This document shows, one piece after another, positions 24,413-33,364 of a stretch of DNA of 64,000 nt (position 1 is its first letter; each line of letters begins with the position of its first letter). This stretch comes from CAZQGO01 sp964593065. GTDB lineage: Bacteria; Oederibacteriota; JAAXVQ01. Where the stretch lies: NCBI GenBank assembly GCA_964593065.1, contig CAZQGO010000016.1:4054-68053 (forward strand), in the 5' to 3' direction. The position numbers were made by a program, and so were the translations under genes. Below the pieces are notes generated by a model. That model was not told the origin of the DNA and ran no database searches. It saw only the letters and a list, made by a program, of their open reading frames with translations.

Positions 24413-26599
24413 TTACAGTTTCTGGGCCACGGATTCGAGCTGATAGGCTTCGATGACGTCCCCGGCCTTGTAATCCGAGGTTCCCGCAATGACGATGCCG
24501 CATTCCAGCCCGACGCCCACTTCCTTCACGTCGTCCTTGAAGCGCCGCAGGGATTCAATCTTTCCGCGGTGGACCATCTGCCCTTCGCGCCACAGCTTGG
24601 CTTGGGCGTTGCGCAGGATCTTGCCGCTGGTCACCTGGGAACCGGCGGTGACCAAGCCGGAGGAAAGCTTGAAGGCGGTCTTGACCTCGGCCTTGCCCAG
24701 GGGCACTTCATGGTAATGGGGCTCGAGCAGTCCCTCCATGGCGGCCTTCACGTCCGACACCGCCTCGTATAAAACCGTGTAAATGCGCACGTCCACCGCC
24801 TCGCGTTGCGCGGCCAGTTCCACTTCCGGCTCCGCCGTCACCGTGAACCCGATGATGACGGCGTTGCTGGCCGAAGCCAGCAGGATGTCGCTTTCGTTGA
24901 TGTTGCCCACCGCGGAGTGGATGCAGACCAGCTTGACCTTGTCGGTGGAAAGCGCCTCCAGCGACTGGCGCAGGACCTCTGCGGAGCCCTGCACGTCCGC
25001 CTTGATGACGATTTTCAATTCCTTGATCGCCCCCTCGGCGATCTCGGTGTTGAGCGTCTCCAAGGTGACATGGTGGGTTCGTTTCAGGTCCTGCTCGCGC
25101 TTGATCGTCTGGCGCTTGAGGGCGATCTGCCGGGCCAGCTTGTCCGACGCCACCACCTGAAAGAAATCGCCCGCGGACGGCACGCCGGAGAAACCCAGGA
25201 CCTCGGCCGGCATGCCCGGGCCCACGGCGGCGGTGGTCACGCCCTTGTCGTTGTTCATGGCGCGGACGCGCCCGTACTGGGCGCCCGTGACGAAGGCGTC
25301 GCCGACCTTGAGGCTGCCCTTTTGCACCAGCACGGTGGCCACCGGTCCCCGGCGCCGGTCCAGCTTGGCCTCGATGATGACGCCCTTGGCCCGTGCCTGC
25401 CGGCTGGCCTTGAGCTCCAGCATTTCGGCTTCGAGCAGGATCATCTCCAGCAGGGCTTCCAGTCCGATGCGCTTCTTGGCGGAAATTTCCGCGAAGATCG
25501 TCTTGCCGCCCCACTCCTCGGGAATCAGTCCGTGGTGCGAAAGTTCCTGTTTCAGGCGCTCCACATTGACGCCCGGTTTGTCGATCTTGTTGACCGCCAC
25601 CAAGATGGGCACGTTGGCCGCCCGGGCATGGTTGATGGCCTCGACGGTCTGCGGCTGCACCCCGTCGTCGGCGGCCACGACCAGGACCACCACGTCCGTC
25701 AGTTGCGCCCCCCGGGCCCTCAAGGAGGTGAAGGCCTCGTGGCCGGGAGTGTCTAAGAAGGTGACATACCCCTTGGGGAGCTTCACCTGGTAGGCGCCGA
25801 TGTGCTGGGTGATGCCGCCCGCCTCCCCGCCCATCACGTTGGTTTCGCGGATCGCGTCCAGCAGCGAGGTTTTCCCGTGGTTGACGTGCCCCATGATGGT
25901 GACCACCGGCGGCCGGGGCTGGAGGTCTTCGGGCCGCTCTTCCTCCTCCTCCTGGGCGATCAAATCCTCGCCGTAGAGTTCCTCGACTTCCAGGCGATAT
26001 CCGTATTCGGCCAGCAGGATCTCAAGGGTTTCCTGGTCCAGGCGCTGGTTGATGGTGGCGAACACGCCCAAATTCATCATCTTTTTGATTAATTCAGCCG
26101 GCTTGATTTCCAGCCGTTGCGCCACCTCGGCGACCGTGGCCGTGCTGGGAATTTTCAGCGGCGGCAGATCCTCCCGCGGCGGGGCCGCGGGCTTGCCGGC
26201 CTGGATCTTTTCCGCGGGCGCCGCCTCCGCGGTTTCGGCAGGCGCCGCCCCGGCCGGTTCCGCGGGCTCGGGTTCGGGTTCCGCCACGGCTGCGGGCTCG
26301 GGTTCGGGTTCGGGCTCGGGTTCGGGTTCGGGTTCGGGCTCGAGCTTGGGCGGGGCCGCCTCTTCCGCGGCGGGGTCGGGCTGCGGTTTGGCCGGTGTCG
26401 GCATCAGGCCCGGGACGCCGGATTCCTCCACGATCTCATCCTCGCCCCAGTGGCGCTTGATGTAGGATACGGTCTCATCCTCCAGGACGCTCATATGGCT
26501 TTTCACTTCAATGCGCATCTTCTTCAGTTCGCCCAGCAGTTCCTTGGAGGTCAATTTCAGATCCTTGGCCAATTCAAACACGCGCATCTTCTGGCTCAT
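24413..26599 (-). CDS. infB: Translation initiation factor IF-2
   Basis: A 728-residue IF-2, the GTPase that brings initiator tRNA to the ribosome. An IF2N domain (MSQKMRVFELAKDLKLTSKE) is followed by a Glu-Pro low-complexity stretch (about 87-112), a second IF2N at 150-210, then the G domain: GHVNHGKT (237-244), DTPGHEAF and NKID. Domain II and the C-terminal initiator-tRNA-binding domain (KSGDVIEAYQ-like KAGDVIEAYQ) complete it. It is the second gene after the nusA promoter. Confidence 0.97.
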   Translation of the reverse strand: MSQKMRVFELAKDLKLTSKELLGELKKMRIEVKSHMSVLEDETVSYIKRHWGEDEIVEESGVPGLMPTPAKPQPDPAAEEAAPPKLEPEPEPEPEPEPEPEPAAVAEPEPEPAEPAGAAPAETAEAAPAEKIQAGKPAAPPREDLPPLKIPSTATVAEVAQRLEIKPAELIKKMMNLGVFATINQRLDQETLEILLAEYGYRLEVEELYGEDLIAQEEEEERPEDLQPRPPVVTIMGHVNHGKTSLLDAIRETNVMGGEAGGITQHIGAYQVKLPKGYVTFLDTPGHEAFTSLRARGAQLTDVVVLVVAADDGVQPQTVEAINHARAANVPILVAVNKIDKPGVNVERLKQELSHHGLIPEEWGGKTIFAEISAKKRIGLEALLEMILLEAEMLELKASRQARAKGVIIEAKLDRRRGPVATVLVQKGSLKVGDAFVTGAQYGRVRAMNNDKGVTTAAVGPGMPAEVLGFSGVPSAGDFFQVVASDKLARQIALKRQTIKREQDLKRTHHVTLETLNTEIAEGAIKELKIVIKADVQGSAEVLRQSLEALSTDKVKLVCIHSAVGNINESDILLASASNAVIIGFTVTAEPEVELAAQREAVDVRIYTVLYEAVSDVKAAMEGLLEPHYHEVPLGKAEVKTAFKLSSGLVTAGSQVTSGKILRNAQAKLWREGQMVHRGKIESLRRFKDDVKEVGVGLECGIVIAGTSDYKAGDVIEAYQLESVAQKL
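26294..26342 (-). repeat. Hexanucleotide repeat coding Glu-Pro in IF-2
   Basis: Tandem six-base units (plus strand GGTTCG or GGCTCG) encode a run of about nine Glu-Pro pairs in the IF-2 linker. A slippage-prone tract; a change of one unit keeps the frame. Confidence 0.85.
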
Positions 26600-26664
26600 A
26601 CTTCACCCTCTCTCTTTCCGCCGCGCACTCGATGGTCCCGGCCCGGATGCCGCCGGTTGAGAAC

Positions 26665-28182
26665 TCACTCCGGATTGGTTTTTTCTTCCCCCGCCGGTTC
26701 CACCGGCTCCTGGGCCGCATCGCTTTCGGCCGGAGTCTGCCCCGCGTCCGTCCCGGGGGCGGGGGCTTCCGGTTGCGCCTCGGCGGCCGCCGGGGGAGCG
26801 CCGTCCAAGCCGGCAAACAACTCGCCGGCTCCCGGCAGCTTGGCTTGTCCGGCCGTCCCGGAGGGCTGTTCATCCCAGCGGGCGAACAATTCCGCGGCCG
26901 TGGTCGTTTTCTTAACGGTTTCCGGGGTAGGCATGAAGTCCTTGATGGCGGACAGGATTTTTTCGGCCGTTTTGTCGCCGACGCCCGGCACCTGTTTCAA
27001 CTGCTCCGCCGTGATGTTTAAGAGGGCGCTTAAGTCGGCATAGCCGGCGGTTTTTAATTTTTCGGCCAATTTGGGACCGATGCCCTTGATGTTCTCGAGG
27101 GCGGGCGCGGTTTTCAAGAAGGCCTCTTCCGCCTGCTTGCGCAGCGTGTCCTGGTATTGCGCATCGCTGACCATGTCGATGCGGTGGTTGGTCAGCTTGG
27201 CGGCCAAGCGGACGTTCTGCCCGTTCTTGCCGATGGCTAAGGACAGCTGCTCCGCCGGCACCACGACCACGGCCTGGTCGCTGGCCGGGGACAGGATGAC
27301 GCGGACCACTTTGGCCGGCTGCAGGGCGGCCTCCAGCAGGATGACCACGTTTTCCGAGTAGGGGATCACATCGATCTTCTCCCCCTTGATCTCGCGCACG
27401 ATGGCCTGCACGCGGGAGCCTTTCAGGCCCACGCAGGCGCCGACGGGGTCCACGTTCTTGTCCCGGCTGGCCACGGCCACCTTGGACCTGGCGCCGGCCT
27501 CCCGGGCCACGTTCTTGATCTCCACCACGCCGTCGGAGACTTCCGGGACTTCCATTTCAAAAAGTTTCTTGATGAAGCCGGGGTGGGACCGGGACACCAC
27601 CACCTGGGGAGAGCGGCTGGTGCGGCGCACGTCGATGATGAGGCACTTGACCCGGTCCCCGATCTGGTAGTGCTCGCGCGGGATCTGCTCACGCGAGGGG
27701 AGGATGGCCTCCGTGTCCCCCAGATCGAGGATGACGTTTCTCTGCTCCAGCCGCAGCACCACGCCGTTGATCAGCTCTCCCAGGCGCTGCTTGAATTCCT
27801 CGTAAATATTGTTTCGTTCCGATTCCCGGACCCGCTGCACCACCACCTGTTTGGCGGTCTGGGCGGCGATGCGGCCGAATTCGGAGGGGGCCATCGGCTG
27901 TTCGATTTCCTCTCCGACCTGGGCGTCCGGGTGGGTGCGCCGTGCTTCTTCCAGGCTGATTTCCCGCCAGGGTTCCTGGATTTCCGAGACCACGGTTTTT
28001 TTCACCAGGGCGTAGAGATCCCCGGTTTCGGCATTGAAAACCACGTTGATATCTTGGGCGGTCCCGTAGTTCTTGCGGGAGGCGGAAATCAGGGCGGCCT
28101 TGATGGCGTCGATCAGGACGGACTTGTCCACCTTGCGCGATCTCTCGATCTGGCGCATGACCTCAATGAGCTCCAGGTTCAT
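26665..28182 (-). CDS. nusA: Transcription termination/antitermination factor NusA
   Basis: A 505-residue NusA: N-terminal RNA-polymerase-binding domain, S1 domain (GVVLRLEQRNVILDLGDTEA), KH1 and KH2 (VGACVGLKGSRVQAIV and EQLSLAIGKNGQNVRLAAK), then helix-hairpin-helix repeats (ALENIKGIGPKLAEKLK; LKQVPGVGDKTAEKIL) and a Pro/Ala-rich acidic tail that is not part of the conserved core. The ATG at 28182 (MNLELIEVMRQIERSRK) is the family start. It is led by its own promoter and an in-leader terminator. The usual upstream rimP is missing, as are ylxR and ylxQ downstream. Confidence 0.96.
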   Translation of the reverse strand: MNLELIEVMRQIERSRKVDKSVLIDAIKAALISASRKNYGTAQDINVVFNAETGDLYALVKKTVVSEIQEPWREISLEEARRTHPDAQVGEEIEQPMAPSEFGRIAAQTAKQVVVQRVRESERNNIYEEFKQRLGELINGVVLRLEQRNVILDLGDTEAILPSREQIPREHYQIGDRVKCLIIDVRRTSRSPQVVVSRSHPGFIKKLFEMEVPEVSDGVVEIKNVAREAGARSKVAVASRDKNVDPVGACVGLKGSRVQAIVREIKGEKIDVIPYSENVVILLEAALQPAKVVRVILSPASDQAVVVVPAEQLSLAIGKNGQNVRLAAKLTNHRIDMVSDAQYQDTLRKQAEEAFLKTAPALENIKGIGPKLAEKLKTAGYADLSALLNITAEQLKQVPGVGDKTAEKILSAIKDFMPTPETVKKTTTAAELFARWDEQPSGTAGQAKLPGAGELFAGLDGAPPAAAEAQPEAPAPGTDAGQTPAESDAAQEPVEPAGEEKTNPE

Positions 28183-28256
28183 CGGGTAATCCCTTTCCCC
28201 TCCCCGGCCACGGAGGAACACCTGCCAAACCCTGGCCGGGAGAGATTTGCCCCTTG

Positions 28257-28291
28257 AAAATAAAAAGAGTGGGCACACTACTCCCCACTCT
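28257..28291 (-). terminator. Intrinsic terminator in the nusA leader (attenuator)
   Basis: On the minus strand a perfect 8-base stem AGAGTGGG / CCCACTCT with a 10-base loop is followed by TTTTTATTTT. It lies between the nusA promoter and its ATG. The gene upstream runs the other way (murB, plus strand), so no other minus-strand transcript needs ending here. The likely job is attenuation of the nusA-infB transcript, which would give NusA feedback control. Confidence 0.8.
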
Positions 28292-28320
28292 CCAAAGGGT
28301 TAGCGACGACGGCAGGGTGC

Positions 28321-28349
28321 AGTCTAGCACAAGCCCCCCGGGCGCGCAA
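28321..28349 (-). promoter_or_regulatory. Promoter of the nusA-infB-ribF operon
   Basis: Minus strand: -35 TTGCGC (28349-28344), 17-base spacer, -10 TAGACT (28326-28321) with TGC before it (extended -10). Start near 28313 gives a leader of about 130 bases containing the attenuator. The divergent spacer 28183-28502 holds only this leader and the murB promoter. Confidence 0.7.
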
Positions 28350-28404
28350 GAAAAAAATACCGGCCGGCCTGCGCGGCGAGCGCCGGCCCGCAGGCGGATT
28401 TCGG

Positions 28405-28433
28405 TTGCATTTCCTCGTCACTTCCCCTAATCT
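28405..28433 (+). promoter_or_regulatory. Possible promoter of murB
   Basis: TTGCAT (28405-28410), 17-base spacer, TAATCT (28428-28433). Start near 28440, about 60 bases before the chosen murB ATG. Confidence 0.5.
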
Positions 28434-28502
28434 TTTGGCAGCCGGAAACGGCCGGACCCGAAGTTGCGCGCGGCCCGACGCGGCCTGAATGGGGGTGACG
28501 GC

Positions 28503-29417
28503 ATGCCGCCGGAAGAAGATTTTTTGGAGGAATTGCAGGCCGCCGCCAGGGCGTCCGTGGAAACCGGCTACCCCCTGAGCCGGGAGTGCACCTTCGCGCT
28601 CGGGGGGCCGGCGCGCTTCTTCTGCATCCCCGCGGATGCCGAAGCCCTGGGCGCCAGCCTGCGCGTCGCGCAAGGCGCGGGCCTGCCCTGGTTCCTGCTG
28701 GGCGGCGGGTCCAACGTCCTGTTCCGCGATGAGGGCTTTCCCGGCGTGGTCTTCAGCACCCGCGGGTTGCGCAGCTTCCTCGTCACCCCGCAGGGCGAAG
28801 TCTGGGCCGGGGCCGGGCTGAGCAACGCCTTTTTGACCGAGGAAACGTCGCGCCTGGGGCTGACCGGTTTCGAGTGGGCCGCCGGCCTGCCCGGCACGGT
28901 GGGCGGCGGCGTGTACATGAACGCCAAATGCTACGGCGGGTCCTACGGCGACAGCGTCCTCCGGGTCAGGGCCTTGACCCCCGCCGGCGAAGCCGTGACC
29001 TACACCCGGGACGAGTGCGCCTTCGCCTACAAGGACTCGCTCTTCCAGCACCGCCGCGACGTGATCACGGAGGTCCGGCTGCGCCTGGAGCCGGGGGAAC
29101 AGGACCGCATCCGGCAGACCGGCGAGGCCCACATCGCGGACCGCAAAGCCAAGGGACAGTTCCTGCTGCCCAGCGCGGGCTGCGTGTTCAAGAACGACTA
29201 CAGCGTCGGCGTCTCCGCCGGCCGTCTCATCGAGGACAGCGGACTCAAGGGCCTGGCCGTCGGGGGCGTGAAGGTCTTCGAGCAGCACGCCAACTTCATC
29301 GTCAACACCGGCACCGGCACCACGCGCGACGTGCTGGAATTGATGGCCAGGATCAAGCAGAGGGTGTGGGAGCACAAGGGCGTGAAACTCGAGGAGGAAG
29401 TCCGGGTCGTGCCGTAG
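28503..29417 (+). CDS. murB: UDP-N-acetylenolpyruvoylglucosamine reductase
   Basis: A 304-residue FAD enzyme that makes UDP-MurNAc for peptidoglycan. FAD-binding motifs LGGGSNVLF and AAGLPGTVGGGVYMNAKCYGG are clear. The reductive site reads SAGCVFKN, so Cys stands where many MurBs have the proton-donating Ser; Cys is seen here in some other family members, to my knowledge. The C-terminal EQHANFIVNTGTGTTRD and the LEEEVRVV end carry the active-site Glu. The ATG at 28503 has GGGGGTG upstream. It is the only gene turned against the long minus-strand supercluster. Confidence 0.93.
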   Translation: MPPEEDFLEELQAAARASVETGYPLSRECTFALGGPARFFCIPADAEALGASLRVAQGAGLPWFLLGGGSNVLFRDEGFPGVVFSTRGLRSFLVTPQGEVWAGAGLSNAFLTEETSRLGLTGFEWAAGLPGTVGGGVYMNAKCYGGSYGDSVLRVRALTPAGEAVTYTRDECAFAYKDSLFQHRRDVITEVRLRLEPGEQDRIRQTGEAHIADRKAKGQFLLPSAGCVFKNDYSVGVSAGRLIEDSGLKGLAVGGVKVFEQHANFIVNTGTGTTRDVLELMARIKQRVWEHKGVKLEEEVRVVP

Positions 29418-29442
29418 GGTCACGGCACGACCCGGAGCTCAT

Positions 29443-32400
29443 TTAAAACAGGCACACCTGGTCCGTCTTGGGCAGCACGCCCAGGCAGCCGTGGCGGGTG
29501 AGGATCTCCACCACGTTCTTGTTGGCGCCCGTGCGGCGGGCGAGGTCCTCCACGGAGCGGAAGGGCTGGCCTTTTTGCCGTTCCTCGGCGATGCGCTGGG
29601 CGCAGGTCAGGCCCAAGCCGGAGAGCGAAATCAAGGGCGGCAGCAGCTCCCGCTCTTCCACCAGCCGGAAGACCGCGGGATCGGACTCCAGCAGCGAAAC
29701 CGGCCGGAAGGTGATGCCCCGCGCAAACGCCTCCCGCACCACCTCCAGCACCACCAGCGTGTTCTTTTCCTTGGCGGTGGCTTCGGTCTTCTCCCGGAGC
29801 TGCCGGATGGCCGCCGTCACGCCGTTCCGCCCCTGGCCGACCACCAGCTCCGCGTCGAAAAACTCCGCGTTTAAAGTCAGGTAGTTGACGTAAAAGGCCG
29901 CCGGATAATGGACCTTAAAGTAGGCGACGCGGAAGGACATGAGGCAGTAGGCCACGGCATGGGCCTTGGGAAACATGTACTTGATCTTTTTACAGGATTC
30001 CACGTACCACTTGGGCACGTTGAACTCCAGCATCTTCTTCTCCTGCTCGGGCATCAGGCCCTTGCCCTTGCGCACGGATTCCATGATCTTGAAGGCCAAA
30101 GCCGGGTCCATGCCGGTGGCGATCAGGTAGTTCATGATGTCATCGCGGGCGGAGATTACGCTGGACAGGGTGGCGGTTTTGCTTTTGATCAGGTCGGCCG
30201 CGTTGTTCAGCCACACGTCGGTGCCGTGGGAGAGCCCGGAGATCCGGACGAGCTCAGAAAACCGCGTGGGCCGCGTGACCTCGAGCATCTGCCGCACGAA
30301 CTCGGTCCCGAATTCCGGAATTCCCAGCGTGCCCACCGAGGTCCCGACCTCCTCGATGCCGACGCCGAGGGATTGCAGGCCGGAAAAGATCTTCAGGGTT
30401 TCGGGATCGTCCAAGGGGATGGCCTGCACGTCCAGGCCCGTCAGGTCCGCCAGGCGGCGCAGGGAGGTGGGATCGTCGTGTCCGAGGATGTCCAGTTTGA
30501 CCAGGGAGTCGTGGATGGCATGATAGTCGAAGTGGGTCGTGATGATGCGCGATTCCCGGTCGTCCGCCGGGTGCTGGATGGGCGTGAAATCGTAGATTTC
30601 CAGGTCCTCGGGCACGATCATGATGCCGCCCGGGTGCTGGCCCGTGGTCTTTTTCACGCCCGTGCACCCGCGCGTCAAGCGGTTGACCTCCGCCTCCCGC
30701 AGGACCAGTTTGTGGTCCTCGAGATATTTTTTCACGAAGCCGTAGGCGATGCGGTCCGCCACCGTGGAGATGGTGCCGGCCTTGAAAATGTGCGCGCGGT
30801 CGAATAATTCCTCGATGTATTTGTGGGCCGTGGCCTGGTAATCCCCGGAGAAATTGAGGTCGATGTCCGGCAGCTTGTCGCCCTTGAAGCCCATGAAGAC
30901 CTCGAAGGGAATGTCGAAGCCGTCCTTGTCCAGGTCCGCGCCGCAGTTCGGGCAGGCGCGGTCCGGCAGGTCCGCGCCGATGCGGCGTTCGGGATCGAGC
31001 TCGAAGAAATGGCACTCGGGGCAGCGGTAATGGCCGGGCAGGGGGTTGACTTCCGTCACGCCCAGGAGGGTGGCCGTTAAGGACGAACCCACCGAGCCGC
31101 GCGATCCGACCAGGTAGCCCTCCTCCAGGGACTTGCGGACCAGCCGGCGCGCGATCAGGAACAGGGAGGCGAAGTTGTGGGTGTTGATGGCCGTCATTTC
31201 CCGGATCAGCCGCCGGGCCACGATTTCCGGCAGCGGGTTGCCGTACATCTCCTCGGCGCGCTGCAGCGCCAGCTGCTCCAGTTCCCGTTCAGCCTGCGGC
31301 AGTACCGGCGGATGAAAGGTGGTTTTCAACGGCTGGATGTCGCCGACCCGCGCGGCCAGGGCCGCCGGGGCCTGGATGACCACTTCGCGGGCGGCCTCCG
31401 GCCCCAGATAGTCGAACTCCTTCAGCATTTCCTCGGTGGTCTGGAAATACAGCGGCGCCTGCTGGGCCGCGTCCTCGTAGCCCATGCCGTGCTGCAGGAT
31501 GGAGCGGAAGACCTCGTCCCCCGGCTCGATGAAATGCACGTCCCCGGTCGCGACCACCGGCAGGCCCAGCCGGCGCCCCAGGGCGTAGATGCGGCGGTTC
31601 AAGTCCAGCAGGGCGGCTTCGTCCGGAACCCGCTGCTCGCGGACCAAGAAGCGGTTGTTCGCGCGCGGCATGATTTCCAGGTAGTCATAGCCGCGGGCCA
31701 CCCGTTCCAGGTCCGCTTCGGAGGCGCCGTCCAGCAGGCGCTGGAAAAGCTCGCCCTGTTCGCAGGCCGTGCCCAGGAGCAGCCCGTCGCGGTACCGCTG
31801 CAGCAGGGACCGGGGAATGCGGGGATGGCGGTAGAAATGGTGCAGATGGGCTTCGGAAACCAGGCGGTACAGGTTCTTGACGCCCTGCGGCTCGGCAATC
31901 AGCAGGCTGATGTGGTAGGGCCGCCGGTTTTTGGGGGAATCCGCCCCGTCCTCGATCAGGTATCCCTCCAGGCCGTACAGGACCTTGATCTTGTATTTGG
32001 CCGCGGCGGCCATGGCCTCCGGATAGGCCTGCGCGACGCCGTGGTCCGTGACGGCCACCGCGGCGTGGCCGAATTCGGCGGCCCGGCGGATCAACTGTTC
32101 CACGCCGGCCAGGGCGTCCATGGCGCTGAGTTGCGTGTGGGCGTGCAGCTCCACGCGCTTTTCCGGCGCCAAATCCCGGCGCACGGTTTTCGACCCCAGC
32201 GCGATGTCCCGGACCAGCAGGCACAGGTCCTGGGAATACTTGTCGATCTGCACCGTGCCGCGGAGCTTGACGTAGGCGGACGGCTTTAAATCCGCGGGCG
32301 CCTTCTGCCCCGCGTCGAGAAACAGGCGCGCGCTCAAGGTGCTGGTCTGGTCGTATACGTCCATGAGCACCAGCTGGCGCCCGGTGCGCAGGACCTTGCA

Positions 32401-33171
32401 TTCAAAGGCCACGAGCTCGCCTTCCACGACCACTTGGTCCTGTTCTTCCGTGACGTTGACGATCGGGACCGGGGGCGCGGCGATTTTACGTCCCAGCAAC
32501 GGCCTCCAGGACGCCTTGGCGGTCCCCGCGGCCGGGATCCCTTCGCCGGACGCTTCCCCCACCTCGCTGTGCAGGCGCTCCAGTTCCGAGAGAATGCGCT
32601 GCCGGTAGAGGGCTTCCTGCTTTCGCCCCGCTTCCCCGCAGTCACCCACCTCGAAATGGACCACGACCGGGTCCCGCAGGCGCTCCGCCAGCAGGCGGCT
32701 CAGGATCTCCTCCCCATTTTTCCGTTTCAAGGCGGACAAGGCCATTTCGTTGGGCAGGAAAATTTTCGGCTTGTTGCCGCCCGGTCCGAAGCGCACCACG
32801 GATAAATACAGACCGGCCAGGTCGATGTAATCGGGCAGGATTTCCAGCAGGTCGGGCCAATGCTCGTCCAAATATTGCCCCGCCTTCACCGCTCCCGCCG
32901 GGTAATGAACGTCCCAGATGATCCGCAGGCCCAAGCCCGGGGCCAATTGCCGGGCCAGCTCCTCCCGGATGGAATCCAGGCCCTGGCGTTTGAGCAGCCG
33001 CGTGGCGTTCAAATGGATGATCAGGCAGCCGCGCCGGGAGGAAACCAGCACGGAAGCGGGTTCGGCGGTCAGGAGATTGCCGGTGAGGTCGGGGGGCAGG
33101 TCCAGGCTTTCGATCAGGCGGCGAAATTGAGGCGTGAAGCCCTCGGGTTGAAGGATGACATCCGAATGCAT
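29443..33171 (-). CDS. polC: DNA polymerase III alpha, PolC type, lacking the inserted exonuclease
   Basis: A 1242-residue replicative polymerase. An OB-like domain (about 240-325) precedes a PHP domain (340-550), then the PolC zinc knuckle (Cys717, 720, 740, 743), catalytic LPDIDLNFSGDYQ (Asp769, Asp771) and VKLDILGHDDPT (Asp894). The C-terminal part has HhH and tail regions. Firmicute PolC (about 1437 residues) carries a DEDD proofreading exonuclease inserted in PHP; here Glu402 and His420 are joined by only 17 residues, so it is absent. All nine PHP metal ligands look intact (H343, H345, D352, H377, E402, H420, C470, D544, H546). The ATG at 33171 has GGAG six bases upstream. It follows proS and the GT4 gene and has its own strong promoter. 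Confidence 0.95.
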   Translation of the reverse strand: MHSDVILQPEGFTPQFRRLIESLDLPPDLTGNLLTAEPASVLVSSRRGCLIIHLNATRLLKRQGLDSIREELARQLAPGLGLRIIWDVHYPAGAVKAGQYLDEHWPDLLEILPDYIDLAGLYLSVVRFGPGGNKPKIFLPNEMALSALKRKNGEEILSRLLAERLRDPVVVHFEVGDCGEAGRKQEALYRQRILSELERLHSEVGEASGEGIPAAGTAKASWRPLLGRKIAAPPVPIVNVTEEQDQVVVEGELVAFECKVLRTGRQLVLMDVYDQTSTLSARLFLDAGQKAPADLKPSAYVKLRGTVQIDKYSQDLCLLVRDIALGSKTVRRDLAPEKRVELHAHTQLSAMDALAGVEQLIRRAAEFGHAAVAVTDHGVAQAYPEAMAAAAKYKIKVLYGLEGYLIEDGADSPKNRRPYHISLLIAEPQGVKNLYRLVSEAHLHHFYRHPRIPRSLLQRYRDGLLLGTACEQGELFQRLLDGASEADLERVARGYDYLEIMPRANNRFLVREQRVPDEAALLDLNRRIYALGRRLGLPVVATGDVHFIEPGDEVFRSILQHGMGYEDAAQQAPLYFQTTEEMLKEFDYLGPEAAREVVIQAPAALAARVGDIQPLKTTFHPPVLPQAERELEQLALQRAEEMYGNPLPEIVARRLIREMTAINTHNFASLFLIARRLVRKSLEEGYLVGSRGSVGSSLTATLLGVTEVNPLPGHYRCPECHFFELDPERRIGADLPDRACPNCGADLDKDGFDIPFEVFMGFKGDKLPDIDLNFSGDYQATAHKYIEELFDRAHIFKAGTISTVADRIAYGFVKKYLEDHKLVLREAEVNRLTRGCTGVKKTTGQHPGGIMIVPEDLEIYDFTPIQHPADDRESRIITTHFDYHAIHDSLVKLDILGHDDPTSLRRLADLTGLDVQAIPLDDPETLKIFSGLQSLGVGIEEVGTSVGTLGIPEFGTEFVRQMLEVTRPTRFSELVRISGLSHGTDVWLNNAADLIKSKTATLSSVISARDDIMNYLIATGMDPALAFKIMESVRKGKGLMPEQEKKMLEFNVPKWYVESCKKIKYMFPKAHAVAYCLMSFRVAYFKVHYPAAFYVNYLTLNAEFFDAELVVGQGRNGVTAAIRQLREKTEATAKEKNTLVVLEVVREAFARGITFRPVSLLESDPAVFRLVEERELLPPLISLSGLGLTCAQRIAEERQKGQPFRSVEDLARRTGANKNVVEILTRHGCLGVLPKTDQVCLF

Positions 33172-33209
33172 GTGATGCTCCGCGCGGCTTTTCGTCTGAC
33201 TGCGGTCGA

Positions 33210-33239
33210 ATTATATGCCCCGGTCTCGGTGCAAGTCAA
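33210..33239 (-). promoter_or_regulatory. Promoter of polC
   Basis: Minus strand: -35 TTGACT (33239-33234), 18-base spacer, perfect -10 TATAAT (33215-33210). Start near 33203, about 30 bases before the polC ATG. One of the strongest promoters in the window. The rest of 33240-33364 shows nothing I recognise. Confidence 0.75.
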
Positions 33240-33364
33240 GGTTATTCCATACTTGAGATTGTGTCTGTTTCAGAAAAATACCACAAGATATGGAAAACGG
33301 GGAACTTCCGGCAGCATGGCAGGCGGAAGGCGAAATTCCCGGGAACCCCGAAGCCTAAGCTTCG

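Noticed and set aside
28368..28400. GC-rich inverted repeats in the nusA-murB spacer as an operator
   Set aside because: Sequence is so GC-rich that several overlapping pairings are possible; no single convincing dyad.
30134..30523. Plus-strand frames inside polC
   Set aside because: Opposite the catalytic core of PolC, with no recognisable domain.
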